Part shown: one piece after another, positions 26,815-36,090 of the stretch
Position numbering within the stretch: position 1 is the stretch's first letter
How the letters are laid out: each line of letters begins with the position of its first letter
NCBI RefSeq assembly: GCF_000346485.2
Contig: NZ_KQ976354.1
Coordinates: 2,015,221-2,079,220 of the forward strand
Source: Scytonema hofmannii PCC 7110
GTDB lineage: Bacteria; Cyanobacteriota; Cyanobacteriia; Cyanobacteriales; Nostocaceae
Direction: 5' to 3'
Length of the DNA stretch: 64,000 nt
Program-made: the position numbers and the translations under genes
Notes under the pieces: generated by a model
The model's database searches: none
What the model saw: the letters and a program-made list of their open reading frames with translations, nothing else
Told to the model about the DNA's origin: nothing

Positions 26815-27154
26815 GAGCGACCTTTATCTAAGCAACGATTACGGTTTTTTAAACCGATGTATTAATTAGTAACAATCGTCAAGATCGCAATAGTCTGATT
26901 TTGACCGAGTGTTGTCCGCTTTCAGGACGCGCCCAATACTTCAGTTGTTCCAAAAATATCCAGTTCGCTTTTGTTCTGAGTTTGAATATAGACCATTAAC
27001 AATCATTACAGAGAGTGTTTTTCTCTAACTCATTTGCCTAAATGAATGGCGATCGAGAATATACCCACACAAGGTACTATGCAATTTAATACGGTTAATG
27101 TTAGAGTTAAAACAAACACCAACATACCCAAAGAATTTATCACTACAACAAGTC
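26815..27154. other. Divergent intergenic region
   Basis: This is the promoter region for the HlyD gene (minus) and sodC (plus). A small stem CGGTTT/AAACCG lies at 26842-26856. No other feature was recognised. Confidence 0.4.
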
Positions 27155-27763
27155 ATGAAGATTAAATTTTTACCGATTAAATCTTTATTTGTTCTCGGAC
27201 TCACTCTTGGCTTGATAATAATTGGCAAACTGATAGTAGCACAACCGAGTATGGCCCAGAGTCTGCCAGTAGCACAAACTTACATTGAAGGTACAAACAT
27301 TACTGGTACTCTACTTTTCAAAGAGCGAAAAGATGGATCTGTACAGATTAAGGGCGAGATCCAAGGAGATCCGGCTATACTGACACCCGGTTTGCACGGG
27401 CTTCACGTTCATTCCGTAGGCGTGTGCGATCCTAATGCTCAACCTGCTTTCAGCACCAGTGGTGGACACTTTGACCCCGGTCCTTTTACTTCAGAAGTTC
27501 CCGTGGAAGCAAACCACCCATACCATTTAGGTGATTTGCCAAACCTAATGGTGGATGAACACGGTTACGCAAAGTACAACGCGATCACCAGTCGTGTAAC
27601 TCTACGTGAAAGTCCTGTCAGTGTGTTTGACGACAATGGCAGTGCAATTATTATTCACCAATTGCAGGATCTACAACAAGCTGAGGGTTTAGCAGCACAA
27701 GCAGGTGGGGGACGGATAGCCTGCGGAGTTGTAACGTATGATTCTCAAGGTTATGGTGTATGA
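27155..27763 (+). CDS. sodC: Superoxide dismutase [Cu-Zn], exported
   Basis: Start taken at ATG 27155 (MKIKFLPIK), which gives a classical signal peptide ending PSMAQS. All metal ligands are visible: His pair in HGLHVHSVGVC, bridging His in GGHFDPG, His and Asp in HPYHLGDLPN, and His in AIIIHQLQD. The disulfide Cys pair (GVCDP; IACGV) and the active-site Arg (GGGRIACGV) are present. It dismutates superoxide in the periplasm or on the outside. Cu-Zn SOD is less common in cyanobacteria than Fe or Mn forms. Convergent with the next gene across a heptamer repeat. Confidence 0.95.
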   Translation: MKIKFLPIKSLFVLGLTLGLIIIGKLIVAQPSMAQSLPVAQTYIEGTNITGTLLFKERKDGSVQIKGEIQGDPAILTPGLHGLHVHSVGVCDPNAQPAFSTSGGHFDPGPFTSEVPVEANHPYHLGDLPNLMVDEHGYAKYNAITSRVTLRESPVSVFDDNGSAIIIHQLQDLQQAEGLAAQAGGGRIACGVVTYDSQGYGV

Positions 27764-27768
27764 GGGCT

Positions 27769-27831
27769 TAGTAGGTTAGTCGGTTAGTAGTTATTAACAA
27801 CCACTAACCACTAACCACTAACCACTAACAA
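27769..27831. repeat. Inverted heptamer repeat (GGTTAGT / ACTAACC)
   Basis: GGTTAGT copies followed by ACTAACC copies form a stem between two convergent genes, so it may act as a bidirectional terminator. Confidence 0.75.
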
Positions 27832-27838
27832 ATTATAC

Positions 27839-28243
27839 TTACTCTTCTAAATAAACTTCACCGTACTCTTTTCCTGCAATTGGAATAGATTGATAGCGTA
27901 TTTTACCTTTAAAAACAACTTTATCTCCCTCTTTTATACCAGTTTGATTGGTAAGTACCCACACTTTCCCGGTAGAGTCGTCAATTTGATATGCTAGCCG
28001 CTTTAACAAAGGTACTCGTTTCTCGACATGTCCTTGTATGTAGACTGTAGCATCATCCTCTTTTTGTGGTTTGATTTCCTGAATAGGGGTAATATTGGCT
28101 CCTATTGTGTTCCAGCCATACCGACCCAAATTAGTGCAACTTAACACCCCTGTCAGAAGGAGACTTGTCAATCCCAAGCGTAAGGATAAAACTATGCCAT
28201 GCTGATACAACAACAATATATTTAAATTTTTCATTTTTTGCAT
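27839..28243 (-). CDS. Small OB-fold-like lipoprotein
   Basis: The hydrophobic N-terminus ends in a lipobox (LLTGVLSC). The mature part, about 95 residues, has an OB-fold pattern (ATVYIQGHVEKRVPLLK, AYQIDDSTGKVWVLT, VVFKGKIRYQ), as in nucleic-acid or metal-binding OB proteins of cyanobacteria. It is probably anchored outside the plasma membrane. Function unknown. Confidence 0.7.
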   Translation of the reverse strand: MQKMKNLNILLLYQHGIVLSLRLGLTSLLLTGVLSCTNLGRYGWNTIGANITPIQEIKPQKEDDATVYIQGHVEKRVPLLKRLAYQIDDSTGKVWVLTNQTGIKEGDKVVFKGKIRYQSIPIAGKEYGEVYLEE

Positions 28244-28480
28244 AATGAATACCTGTACTTGTCAATTTTGGCATCAGGGATCGGCTAGTGACAATTTATA
28301 TCTGTGAAGTCGGGTGTTATGGGCATGGGACAATTTTTACATTTCTTTACACAGTTGTTTTTATCTTTACCTACCTACTTACAAGCAATCTGAGAAGATA
28401 TTGAATGTGGTGTTTAAGCACGAATGCTAATAAAGCATGAGAAGGCAATGCCACTGCGTAGCGTTCTTCTACGAATTGTG

Positions 28481-29359
28481 ATGGATACAAAAACAGCCAA
28501 ACTTCTTGATGGTAAAGCTAAGGCAGAAAAGATTCAGCAAGAACTTTCTGCTGTCATTAAAGAAGCTCAACCCAAAATAGGACGCCCGCCCGGATTAGCA
28601 GTGTTGATGGTGGGCGATCATCCGCCATCTGCAGCGTATGTACGTGGAAAGGAACGCGCCTGTAAGAAGATTGGTATTGCATCTTTTGGTAGGCATTTTC
28701 CTAAAGAAACGACTGAAACTGAACTGGAGGAAGTGATTGCTGCACTCAACAAAGATGAGCGAGTGGATGGTATTCTTATACAATTGCCTCTCCCTAATCA
28801 CTTGAATGCCCAGCACTTGTTGTATCGAATTGCTCCAGATAAAGATGTTGACGGCTTGCACCCCGTAAACTTGGGACGACTGGTGCGGGGCGAGATGGGT
28901 TTACGCAGTTGCACTCCAGCTGGAATCATGAGTTTACTGGAAGAATACAAAATTCCCCTACAAGGCAAGCAAGCAGTGGTGGTGGGACGTAGCATTCTAG
29001 TAGGTAAACCTTTGGCTTTGATGCTACTCGAAGCAGATGCTACCGTGACTGTCGCTCATTCGCGATCGCACGATTTACAGTCAATCGCAAAGAATGCTGA
29101 TATTCTGGTTGCAGCCGTAGGTCGTCCAGAATTCATAACTTCTGACATGGTGAAACCAGGTGCTGTTGTGGTAGATGTGGGGATCAATCGCGTGACAGAC
29201 TCAAGTGGTAACAGTCGCATTGTGGGTGATGTTCACTTTGAAGGAGTTGCTGGAGTTGCAGAATTTCTCACACCAGTTCCTGGCGGCGTAGGTCTCATGA
29301 CTGTAGCTATGTTGATGCAAAATACTGTAAATAGCTACAGGCAAAGTTTAAAAAATTAG
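28481..29359 (+). CDS. folD: Bifunctional methylenetetrahydrofolate dehydrogenase/cyclohydrolase
   Basis: Start chosen at ATG 28481 ([12 protein letters not shown]), giving 292 residues as usual for FolD; a longer frame from 28424 adds repeat-like sequence. Diagnostic motifs: active-site Lys region [43 protein letters not shown], the NADP loop [12 protein letters not shown], and the C-terminal [14 protein letters not shown]. It makes 10-formyl-THF precursors for purine and formyl-Met synthesis. Followed by crtE, an arrangement common in cyanobacteria. Confidence 0.96.
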   Translation: MDTKTAKLLDGKAKAEKIQQELSAVIKEAQPKIGRPPGLAVLMVGDHPPSAAYVRGKERACKKIGIASFGRHFPKETTETELEEVIAALNKDERVDGILIQLPLPNHLNAQHLLYRIAPDKDVDGLHPVNLGRLVRGEMGLRSCTPAGIMSLLEEYKIPLQGKQAVVVGRSILVGKPLALMLLEADATVTVAHSRSHDLQSIAKNADILVAAVGRPEFITSDMVKPGAVVVDVGINRVTDSSGNSRIVGDVHFEGVAGVAEFLTPVPGGVGLMTVAMLMQNTVNSYRQSLKN

Positions 29360-29431
29360 TCATTGGTCATTTGTTCTTTGTCATTTGTTCTTGGTCATTT
29401 ACAAATGACGAATGACGAATGACTAATGACT
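29356..29431. repeat. Inverted heptamer repeat (GTCATTT / AAATGAC)
   Basis: Copies of GGTCATTT and GTCATTTGTTCTT are followed by AAATGACGAATGAC copies, forming a stem-loop between folD and crtE. Confidence 0.75.
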
Positions 29432-29482
29432 CTTTCCCGTAAAATTGTTACGTAGATAACGGAACATCAAGGATAATTAAGG

Positions 29483-30409
29483 ATGGTAGCAGCAGATAAT
29501 ATTCAGACAACTTCACAGGAAGGCAAATTTGACCTGTTAGCTTATCTCAAAGAGAAAAAACAGCTTTGTGATGAAGCTTTGGATCGGGCTTTACCCGTGC
29601 GCTATCCAGAAAAAATCTATGAAGCAATGCGCTATTCCCTACTAGCGGGTGGGAAACGCTTGCGCCCAATTCTTTGTCTAACTACCAATGAGATGCTTGG
29701 TGGTACTATTGAAATGGCTCTGCCTACTGCCGTTGCTGTAGAGATAATCCACACGATGTCGTTGATTCACGACGATTTACCCGCGATGGATAACGATGAC
29801 TATCGGCGCGGTAAGCTGACTAACCATAAAGTGTATGGCGAAGATATTGCGATTTTAGCTGGAGACGGCTTACTCGCCTACGCATTTGAATATGTTGCGA
29901 CCCAGACTCAAAAAGTTCCTGCAGAACGGGTATTAAAGGTTATTGCTCGGTTGGGTCAAGCAACTGGAGCAACTGGATTAGTAGGCGGTCAAGTGCTTGA
30001 TTTAGAATCAGAGGGCAAAACGGATACTCCTCTGGAAACATTAAATTTTATTCACAGCCACAAGACAGGTGCTCTTTTGGAGGCTTGTGTCGTTTGTGGT
30101 GGTATTTTGGCAGGAGCAACACTAGAAGAAGAGCAACACCTATCTCGCTACTCCCAAAATATTGGGCTTGCTTTTCAAATTATCGATGACATTCTAGATA
30201 TTACGGAAACCGCCGAGCAATTAGGTAAAACTGCTGGCAAAGACCTAAAAGCCAATAAAGTCACCTATCCTAGTCTTTGGGGAATAGAAGAATCTCGCGC
30301 AAAAGCTCAACAACTGATTGAAGAGGCTTGTGCTGAACTGGAACCCTTTGGAGCAAAAGCACAAGCATTGATTGCGATCGCGCATTTTATAACAAGTCGC
30401 AATCACTAG
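29483..30409 (+). CDS. crtE: Geranylgeranyl diphosphate synthase
   Basis: A trans-prenyltransferase for carotenoid, chlorophyll phytyl and quinone precursors. The first Asp-rich motif is [16 protein letters not shown] and the second [24 protein letters not shown] binds the allylic substrate. Length 308 fits. A clear AAGGA precedes the ATG. The downstream neighbour is a divergent PAP2 family gene, a common cyanobacterial arrangement. The closely related farnesyl synthase is an alternative label, but context favours GGPP synthase. Confidence 0.92.
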   Translation: MVAADNIQTTSQEGKFDLLAYLKEKKQLCDEALDRALPVRYPEKIYEAMRYSLLAGGKRLRPILCLTTNEMLGGTIEMALPTAVAVEIIHTMSLIHDDLPAMDNDDYRRGKLTNHKVYGEDIAILAGDGLLAYAFEYVATQTQKVPAERVLKVIARLGQATGATGLVGGQVLDLESEGKTDTPLETLNFIHSHKTGALLEACVVCGGILAGATLEEEQHLSRYSQNIGLAFQIIDDILDITETAEQLGKTAGKDLKANKVTYPSLWGIEESRAKAQQLIEEACAELEPFGAKAQALIAIAHFITSRNH

Positions 30410-30510
30410 AGCATGAAAATGAATGATGAAAGACGGCTTTACAAGTCACCATTTATCATTCATATTTCTTTTCATAATTCATCATTTATAATTGATAATT
30501 CATAAATAGT

Positions 30511-30984
30511 ATGCAGGACATAAGCGACATTTTAGAAAACCGAGTACTGTTCGTAGCTCTGATATCTAGTTTGATTGCTCAAGGGCTAAAGCTGGTTATT
30601 GAGTTAGTGAAAAATCGCAAACTTAACGTAAACGTTCTGGTAACCACAGGAGGAATGCCTAGTGCTCATTCCGCTTTGGTTACAGCCCTAGCAGCTGGTA
30701 TTGGACAAACTCTAGGTTGGGCTTCTTCCGAATTTGCTGTTGCCGTTGTTTTTGCCATTATTGTCATGTATGATGCAGCAGGAGTTAGGCAAGCTGCAGG
30801 TAAGCAAGCTCGCATCCTCAACCAAATGATTGATGAACTATTTCACGAACATCCAAATTTTAACGGCGATCGACTCAAGGAATTATTGGGACACACACCC
30901 GTTCAAGTTATAGCTGGTTCAGCTTTAGGCATAACCATATCATGGTTAGCGAGATCTACTGGTGTACTAGTTGTTAATCCGTAA
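30511..30984 (+). CDS. Divergent PAP2-family (DUF212) membrane protein
   Basis: The 157-residue protein has three or four hydrophobic helices and the family motifs TTGGMPSAHSALVTALA and MYDAAGVRQAAGKQA. The PSAHS motif corresponds to the acid-phosphatase superfamily site, so it may dephosphorylate a lipid or prenyl phosphate at the membrane. Synteny with crtE supports a link to prenyl phosphate metabolism, which is inference. Confidence 0.88.
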   Translation: MQDISDILENRVLFVALISSLIAQGLKLVIELVKNRKLNVNVLVTTGGMPSAHSALVTALAAGIGQTLGWASSEFAVAVVFAIIVMYDAAGVRQAAGKQARILNQMIDELFHEHPNFNGDRLKELLGHTPVQVIAGSALGITISWLARSTGVLVVNP

Positions 30985-31059
30985 CCAGTGACCAGTGACC
31001 AGTGACCAATGACCAGTGACCAGTGACCAGTGACCAATGACCAGTGACCAGTGACCAGT
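30985..31059. repeat. Heptamer tandem repeat (GACCAGT) filling a convergent gap
   Basis: About ten GACCAGT units, with GACCAAT at regular intervals, exactly fill the 75 bases between two convergent stop codons. Confidence 0.9.
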
Positions 31060-31707
31060 TTACTGCAAGCGTACAGCTGAGCGTAACAGCAACACTTTTC
31101 GACTGTCTACCAATACAGCAGAAAAGCCTTGTTCGCTTAGCTTTTGCAATGTAGTGTATGCATCTTTTTGGTTACTTGTATAAACAGCTAACAAGTAAGG
31201 ACGTTGTCCGTAAGTAGCAAAACCCACATCTCCTCCTACAACTTCCCGTACTTCATTGGCAACTTCTGGACGGTTATAGTAATCAACCAAGACAGCGTAA
31301 CCCTCTCCCAATCGCTCGGGTTTATAGGTGACGTTTTGACTGGGTGCGCCATCTGTTGGTCGAGTTGTGATGATAGCAGATAGCGCAACAACGTGGCTGA
31401 TGTACCTCGCCCAGCGATTAGCATCGTCTATGCTGCGAAATCCACCTATCCGCGTTACCGTATCTTTTAGATACCTGCATGTGGTTGTCTTGAGTTCTCC
31501 TGGCAATGCACGACGCAACTGATTTTGACTATTTGATGTGGGACTAATAACCAATAAAAGATACTCACCTGCACCGGGAGGTTGACAGACAGGTAGATTT
31601 TGTCCTTGAGCAATGGCAGAATCTACACCAGCAATCAAGCTGCTAAATGCTAGCAATAAACTACTGACTAAAGATTTTGTTAATGTCCGGGCAATAGCTT
31701 GATACAT
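31060..31707 (-). CDS. Exported SPOR-like repeat protein
   Basis: The signal peptide ends near AIAQGQ. The mature 180 residues have two units resembling SPOR peptidoglycan-binding folds (YLLLVISPTSNSQNQLRRAL with GGFRSIDDANRWARYI; then RPYLLAVYTSNQKDAYTTLQ with GFSAVLVDSRKVLLLRS). A periplasmic envelope role is likely. No enzymatic motif is visible. Confidence 0.65.
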   Translation of the reverse strand: MYQAIARTLTKSLVSSLLLAFSSLIAGVDSAIAQGQNLPVCQPPGAGEYLLLVISPTSNSQNQLRRALPGELKTTTCRYLKDTVTRIGGFRSIDDANRWARYISHVVALSAIITTRPTDGAPSQNVTYKPERLGEGYAVLVDYYNRPEVANEVREVVGGDVGFATYGQRPYLLAVYTSNQKDAYTTLQKLSEQGFSAVLVDSRKVLLLRSAVRLQ

Positions 31708-31766
31708 GATTTTATTCTTTTTTTCTAATTTATAGTATAAAGACGCGCCATAGCGCGTCTCTACAT

Positions 31767-32096
31767 TTAGGATACAGTGGCAACAGATGCCAAAGCATCA
31801 GGGATTTCTGGCGAAGGAGCTTGAAATTCGCCAGTAATGACGTACTCCAATCGTAGTTTCAACCAGGTAATAAATTGGGAATCAGTAGAAATAATTGCCA
31901 CTGCTGTTTGGGGACACTTTGCCTTGATTTCTGCCATTTGAGGTGCCTCTAGAAAAGCTGGTTGCTTAATCACCCAAAAATCTATTTCTTTTTCTTGTTC
32001 GTGATAATAACGGGTTCGTTCTTTGAGAACTTCCTCCATGGGTTCTTCTTCTAGTAAAAATCGTTGACTTGCCAAAAGGTAATAGTATTTTTGCAT
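31767..32096 (-). CDS. ycf54: Ycf54, Mg-protoporphyrin monomethylester cyclase subunit
   Basis: The 109 residues match the Ycf54/DUF2488 family: YYYLLASQRFLLEEEPMEEV, then YHEQEKEIDFWVIKQPAFLE and AIISTDSQFITWLKLRLEYV. Ycf54 supports the aerobic cyclase that forms the fifth ring of chlorophyll and binds the AcsF subunit. No acsF gene is in the window, as expected since they are unlinked. The protein is cytosolic or membrane-associated. Confidence 0.93.
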   Translation of the reverse strand: MQKYYYLLASQRFLLEEEPMEEVLKERTRYYHEQEKEIDFWVIKQPAFLEAPQMAEIKAKCPQTAVAIISTDSQFITWLKLRLEYVITGEFQAPSPEIPDALASVATVS

Positions 32097-32169
32097 TTTT
32101 CGTCTTTGATTGATGAATGAAAGGACACATAAAAATGGACAAGGGGCAATAGGTAATCAATTATTTCTT

Positions 32170-32206
32170 ATTCCCTACTCCCCACTCCCCATTCCCCATT
32201 CCCTAT
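32170..32206. repeat. Heptamer repeat (CCCCATT/CCCCACT)
   Basis: About five pyrimidine-rich heptamers lie between ycf54 and the pathogen-related-like gene. Confidence 0.75.
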
Positions 32207-32209
32207 TTT

Positions 32210-32872
32210 CTACCTAGTTGTTTGTTTTTTACCAACAGTTAACTTTTTGAGAAACTGACTGTTGTCAAAATAGTGCTCCACCGAAAGAATTTTTAAATCT
32301 TCAGTGACACGGGCTACGCTCATACCAACGATCTCCACTGTCTCCCCTGTTGACGCAGAGTCTTTGTATGAACCGCTAAAAGTTCCCCAATGCCGCCATT
32401 TAAATGTTACGTTGGGAGGACTGGAGAAAACCTCTAAAACTTCCCACAAGAATCCTTTGGGAAATGCCGTGCGGAAAAGTTTCCCCGATGATTCAAAAGT
32501 TTCTTCTGAAGCTTTGTAATCTTCTGTATCCGGCATAAATAGATTATAAGTGCCTGCCTGTATCACATCTGATGCTGTATATTCTGCACCTCCATTGCTA
32601 CTCATGCGGAATTGCTCGTTAACAACAGATAGCCACTGAGAGGGGTTAGTCTTGAAAGATGCTTCCATCTCAAAGGTTCTCACCAAATTTTGAACGATCG
32701 CTTCGAGTGATCCTTCAATATGCTTGGCTTTGCTTTCTTTTGCAAGACCTTCTTGAGACTCAGTGTAATCTGGTGGAGTTTGAGAACGCCATTCAGCGTT
32801 ACCACTATTTGCTATAACTGTGTCTCTGTCCTGTACCCAAAGAGGAAGGTTGTGAGATGGTTCTGCGTTCAT
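32210..32872 (-). CDS. Homologue of plant pathogen-related protein (SnoaL/NTF2-like)
   Basis: The 220-residue protein closely follows plant pathogen-related proteins such as that of barley: WRSQTPPDYTE, then GSLEAIVQNLVRTFEMEAS, EETFESSGKLFRTAFPKGF, and FKWRHWGTFSG. The second half has the SnoaL/NTF2-like pocket pattern. No signal peptide. A small-molecule or lipid-binding role is likely; no reaction is known. It lies between ycf54 and pdxJ without clear operon links. The direction of sharing with plants is compatible with plastid ancestry. Confidence 0.75.
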   Translation of the reverse strand: MNAEPSHNLPLWVQDRDTVIANSGNAEWRSQTPPDYTESQEGLAKESKAKHIEGSLEAIVQNLVRTFEMEASFKTNPSQWLSVVNEQFRMSSNGGAEYTASDVIQAGTYNLFMPDTEDYKASEETFESSGKLFRTAFPKGFLWEVLEVFSSPPNVTFKWRHWGTFSGSYKDSASTGETVEIVGMSVARVTEDLKILSVEHYFDNSQFLKKLTVGKKQTTR

Positions 32873-32954
32873 AGAATTTTGAATTCCGATTTAACTTGTG
32901 AAATACAAACAAGTTTCTGGATTTTCGCACTGACAACCCCTCCATTTCAGTTAT

Positions 32955-32995
32955 TAGTGACCACTGATCACTGGTCACTGGTCACTGGTCACTGT
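32955..32995. repeat. Heptamer repeat overlapping the pdxJ stop
   Basis: TGGTCAC units run into the 3' end of pdxJ and supply its TGA stop codon. Confidence 0.85.
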
Positions 32996-33711
32996 TCCCC
33001 TCGCATGGCTAGTTTCATTTCACGAACTGCTCTTTCCATACCTACCAACACAGCGCGACTGACAATGGTATGTCCGATGTTTAGTTCTTCCATACCAGGA
33101 AAGGTAGCAATGGGGAAAACATTCCAGTAAGTTAACCCGTGTCCTGCATTGACTCGCAATCCTGCTTGTATTGCTTGCTCGCATCCTTTAGCCAGGAACG
33201 TTAGCTCCTGTTGGCGACTTGTTTCATTTTTAGCTTCAGCGTACCGCCCAGTATGGAGTTCAATAAACTGTGCCTGAATCTTGACAGAAGCTTCAATTTG
33301 TGCAGGTTCGGCATCGATAAACAAGCTGACTGGAATACTAGCGCCTTGCAATTTATCGACCACTGCTTCCATTCTATCAATTTGACCGACGATATCCAGC
33401 CCACCTTCTGTGGTGACTTCTTCTCGCTTTTCTGGAACTAGAGTAACGTAATCGGGTTTAATATCTAGGGCAATAGCAACCATTTCATCTGTAGCTGCCA
33501 TTTCCAAGTTAAGATGTGTTCTTACTGTTTGACGCAATAAGCGGACATCTCGTTCTTGAATATGCCGTCTGTCTTCGCGCAGATGCACGGTAATGCCATC
33601 TGCACCTCCTAATTCTGCGAGTACCGCCGCAGCTACGGGGTCTGGTTCCACTGTCCGCCGCGCTTGTCGAATGGTGGCAATGTGGTCTATGTTTACACCA
33701 AGTGTAGCCAA
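32989..33711 (-). CDS. pdxJ: Pyridoxine 5'-phosphate synthase
   Basis: Condenses deoxyxylulose 5-phosphate with aminoacetone phosphate in vitamin B6 synthesis. Motifs: [15 protein letters not shown] at the start, [39 protein letters not shown], and [11 protein letters not shown]. The start is TTG at 33711, supported by a Shine-Dalgarno AGGGAG seven bases upstream and by family alignment ([10 protein letters not shown]). The last codons and stop come from a heptamer repeat. Length 240 is normal. Confidence 0.96.
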   Translation of the reverse strand: MATLGVNIDHIATIRQARRTVEPDPVAAAVLAELGGADGITVHLREDRRHIQERDVRLLRQTVRTHLNLEMAATDEMVAIALDIKPDYVTLVPEKREEVTTEGGLDIVGQIDRMEAVVDKLQGASIPVSLFIDAEPAQIEASVKIQAQFIELHTGRYAEAKNETSRQQELTFLAKGCEQAIQAGLRVNAGHGLTYWNVFPIATFPGMEELNIGHTIVSRAVLVGMERAVREMKLAMRGEQ

Positions 33712-34033
33712 CCTGAGTCTCCCTGTTTACAATCCTCAGGTCTTGATTTTACTGGAAATTGTGGGTTTGTGGTTTGATCGTTTTTATTGAACCGCACCAG
33801 GCGCTGAGGGCGCTGAGAGAAAGAAAGAGAGTGGATTATATACCCGACGAGTTGAAGAAGTCGAGTATCTGATTGTGGAGAAAGAAACTGGGTTAGTTTT
33901 AGAATGGTTGTTGTTTAAATAATTAATACAAATTTGAACAAAGAATGGGACAAATAGTTAGCCTAAATCAAGTCTATACATCACTTTCTCAATCCAAAAT
34001 CTAAAATCTAAAATCTAAAATGGTATAAGATTT
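33712..34033. other. Intergenic with repeats
   Basis: Holds a CAGGCGCTGAGGGCGCTGAG motif (complement of the one near 23156), a CGACGAGTTGAAGAAGTCG partial palindrome near 33845, and four AAAATCT heptamers at 33993-34021. Confidence 0.6.
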
Positions 34034-34648
34034 ATGAGTCGTCCGCGTATTCTTCAACCCGGTCAAAGCTATACATTTAGTAAATATTTTGAATTGTCAT
34101 TCTCCCCAGAGGATATTCTTGCAGAACTGGGATGTTCTTATGAAAGACAAAGATTGCAGTTGCCTAAATCAGAATGGGACTTGAACAGAATTGAGGGATT
34201 GGGTCTTATTATTGAACGAAATATAAGACGCGTTAAGCTATTAAGTGAAGATGCACGCAAACAAGCTATAATCGCACCAATTCTCTTTGAAGTCTGTGAA
34301 ATAACAGAAACTCAGTTGAATATTGAATATCCTGTTAGTGTTAATGATTACTTGAAAGGTAGTTTCGATTACTATGTTAATAGAGGTCGAGGATTATTGG
34401 TGATTGAAGCTAAGCAATCCGATTTAAGTCGAGGTTTTACACAATTAGCTGTAGAGTTAATAGCTCTAGACCAATGGACGACTTCAGAGACTCCGATTTT
34501 GTTTGGAGCAGTAACAACTGGTGAAGATTGGCGATTTGGTATATACAAGCGTCAAGAAAAACAGGTTATTGAAGATTTTAAGCTGTACCGAGTTCCAGAA
34601 GAATTAACAGAATTAGTCAGCATTTTGGTTGGTATTTTGAAGGGTTAG
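34034..34648 (+). CDS. PD-(D/E)XK nuclease-like protein
   Basis: Residues about 110-140 carry the core pattern of the PD-(D/E)XK fold: GSFDYYVNRGRGLLVIEAKQ, with Asp and the E-x-K pair, followed by a helix FTQLAVELIALDQW. The N-terminal third (SRPRILQPGQSYTFSKYF) resembles cyanobacterial paralogous families of unknown role. No restriction methylase is adjacent. It could be a stand-alone or relic defence nuclease. A perfect palindrome follows the gene. Confidence 0.65.
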   Translation: MSRPRILQPGQSYTFSKYFELSFSPEDILAELGCSYERQRLQLPKSEWDLNRIEGLGLIIERNIRRVKLLSEDARKQAIIAPILFEVCEITETQLNIEYPVSVNDYLKGSFDYYVNRGRGLLVIEAKQSDLSRGFTQLAVELIALDQWTTSETPILFGAVTTGEDWRFGIYKRQEKQVIEDFKLYRVPEELTELVSILVGILKG

Positions 34649-34656
34649 ATTGGTTA

Positions 34657-34687
34657 GAACCCCGACTTCTTGAAGAAGTCGGGGTTC
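34657..34687. terminator. 15-base perfect palindrome (CCCCGACTTCTT family)
   Basis: GAACCCCGACTTCTT, one base, then its complement. It lies just after the nuclease-like gene and probably acts as terminator. A sister copy lies at 57793. Confidence 0.7.
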
Positions 34688-34738
34688 TGAATACCAGACT
34701 AAAGTAGAATAGAAAAGTCATTGCAAATGTTAGTGTCT

Positions 34739-35134
34739 ATGACTTTGATTAACATTTTAAAACAAGCATCAGATGGTTTGTTGTTTATGAGCGAGTCTGA
34801 GTATCCTTTTGAAGTTTTTCTTTGGGATGCTCCCGAACAAAAGGATATTACGCCGGAGTTTGTTCTTCAAAAAATAGGAATTCCTTTAGATACGCCTGTA
34901 GAAAGTGTTGAAGTTGACTCTTTTTTTGAAGTCGCGATCGCAGAACAAGATTGGCATAGTTCCGAAGACAAAATGATTGTGAAAAAGTATCAAAATCTTG
35001 TTAAACTTTTGAAAGAAAATCTTTCCGATATCAAAGTCATGCGTTTTGGATCTATCAATATTGATGTTTATATTATAGGTAAAACCTCGAACGATCATTT
35101 AGCCGGACTTTCTACAAAGGTAGTTGAAACTTAG
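34739..35134 (+). CDS. nuiA: Nuclease A inhibitor, NuiA-like
   Basis: Start chosen at ATG 34739 (MTLINILKQASDGLL), giving 131 residues. It matches the Anabaena NuiA inhibitor over its length: LKQASDGLLFMSESEYPFEV, EVDSFFEVA, DVYIIGKT and the C-terminal LAGLSTKVVET that reaches into the nuclease active site. It should be cytosolic and protect the cell from NucA before export. It is convergent and immediately adjacent (no gap) to the nuclease gene. Confidence 0.92.
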   Translation: MTLINILKQASDGLLFMSESEYPFEVFLWDAPEQKDITPEFVLQKIGIPLDTPVESVEVDSFFEVAIAEQDWHSSEDKMIVKKYQNLVKLLKENLSDIKVMRFGSINIDVYIIGKTSNDHLAGLSTKVVET

Positions 35135-35980
35135 TTATTTCTTGCGCGTTCTACTCTTTGATTTTAAATTGGTCACTTGAGCCACCTTAGATTCTATAAT
35201 ATTCTGAATAGAAAGGTCAATATTGGATAGAAAATTATAACCTGTTGTTTTTTCAATAGCATCAACACTTGTTAAAAACTCAGTCCAGTCAGCATCCCGA
35301 TTCCCATCTATATTGGGAGTATCAACAGTAATAATTCTTGTAGATTCATTAATGCTATTGACATTTTGATTGGGTGTGGTAACAATAATAATTTTAAAAA
35401 TTCTAGCGGGAATAGAAACTTTTCCTTGAGCAAGAGTTCCTTTCTGACCGTAAACTCCTGATATAATATGCAACTCATTACCTTGATTAGCTAGAGTCCT
35501 CTCATAATCTTCCAGACGCGCCCAGTAACCCTGATTGTTATCGGGTGCTTGGGGAATAATATTTGTCATGAAAAAAGTAGCAGCATTATTTTCAGGATTA
35601 TTGCTGCGGTCTGCGGAAGGTACCATGTGTCCTTTGTCAAAACCGCTTCTGGTGTAATCGTTGGGAGTGACACGATACCAGCCTTCTGGAAGTGTATCAT
35701 CAGGACGAAAATTATTAGACCGTGGTGCTTCACCTAACCAGGACTGATTTAATTCCCAACTCACCCAGTTTGGAATTCCTTTATCTCTATTGTATGAAAG
35801 TATATATTGAGGCTTTTCTATTAAATAATTATTTGGGTCAGCTTTACTTGCGTTACTTGGATTGCCAAATGCTAAGTGAGGGTTAGTAGCAAACTGTCTT
35901 GGAAAAAGAATTGTGCATCCGACAGCTAGTGTCAGGAGAAGTGTGGTTAGGAGAATAAGAAGTTTTTTGGAGGCGAACAT
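35135..35980 (-). CDS. nucA: NucA-type DNA/RNA non-specific endonuclease
   Basis: An exported nuclease of the beta-beta-alpha metal family. The N-terminal hydrophobic segment (LLILLTTLLLTLAVGC) is a signal peptide with possible lipidation. The active-site motif reads FDKGHMVPSADR with general base His118; the usual sequence is DRGH, so the Arg is Lys116 here. The metal Asn (FFMTNIIPQ, Asn140) and Glu (RLEDYERTL) remain. It degrades extracellular DNA and RNA. Its inhibitor gene is convergent with no spacer. The Arg-to-Lys change may lower activity. Confidence 0.92.
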   Translation of the reverse strand: MFASKKLLILLTTLLLTLAVGCTILFPRQFATNPHLAFGNPSNASKADPNNYLIEKPQYILSYNRDKGIPNWVSWELNQSWLGEAPRSNNFRPDDTLPEGWYRVTPNDYTRSGFDKGHMVPSADRSNNPENNAATFFMTNIIPQAPDNNQGYWARLEDYERTLANQGNELHIISGVYGQKGTLAQGKVSIPARIFKIIIVTTPNQNVNSINESTRIITVDTPNIDGNRDADWTEFLTSVDAIEKTTGYNFLSNIDLSIQNIIESKVAQVTNLKSKSRTRKK

Positions 35981-36090
35981 GAGTTTATGGGGAACTTTAA
36001 AAAACCGTGAATCTTGACCAGAACCTAAGACGCTAGGATAGTTATTTCAAGTACCATAGATGAAGTTAAGCTAGAAAAATATATACACAT

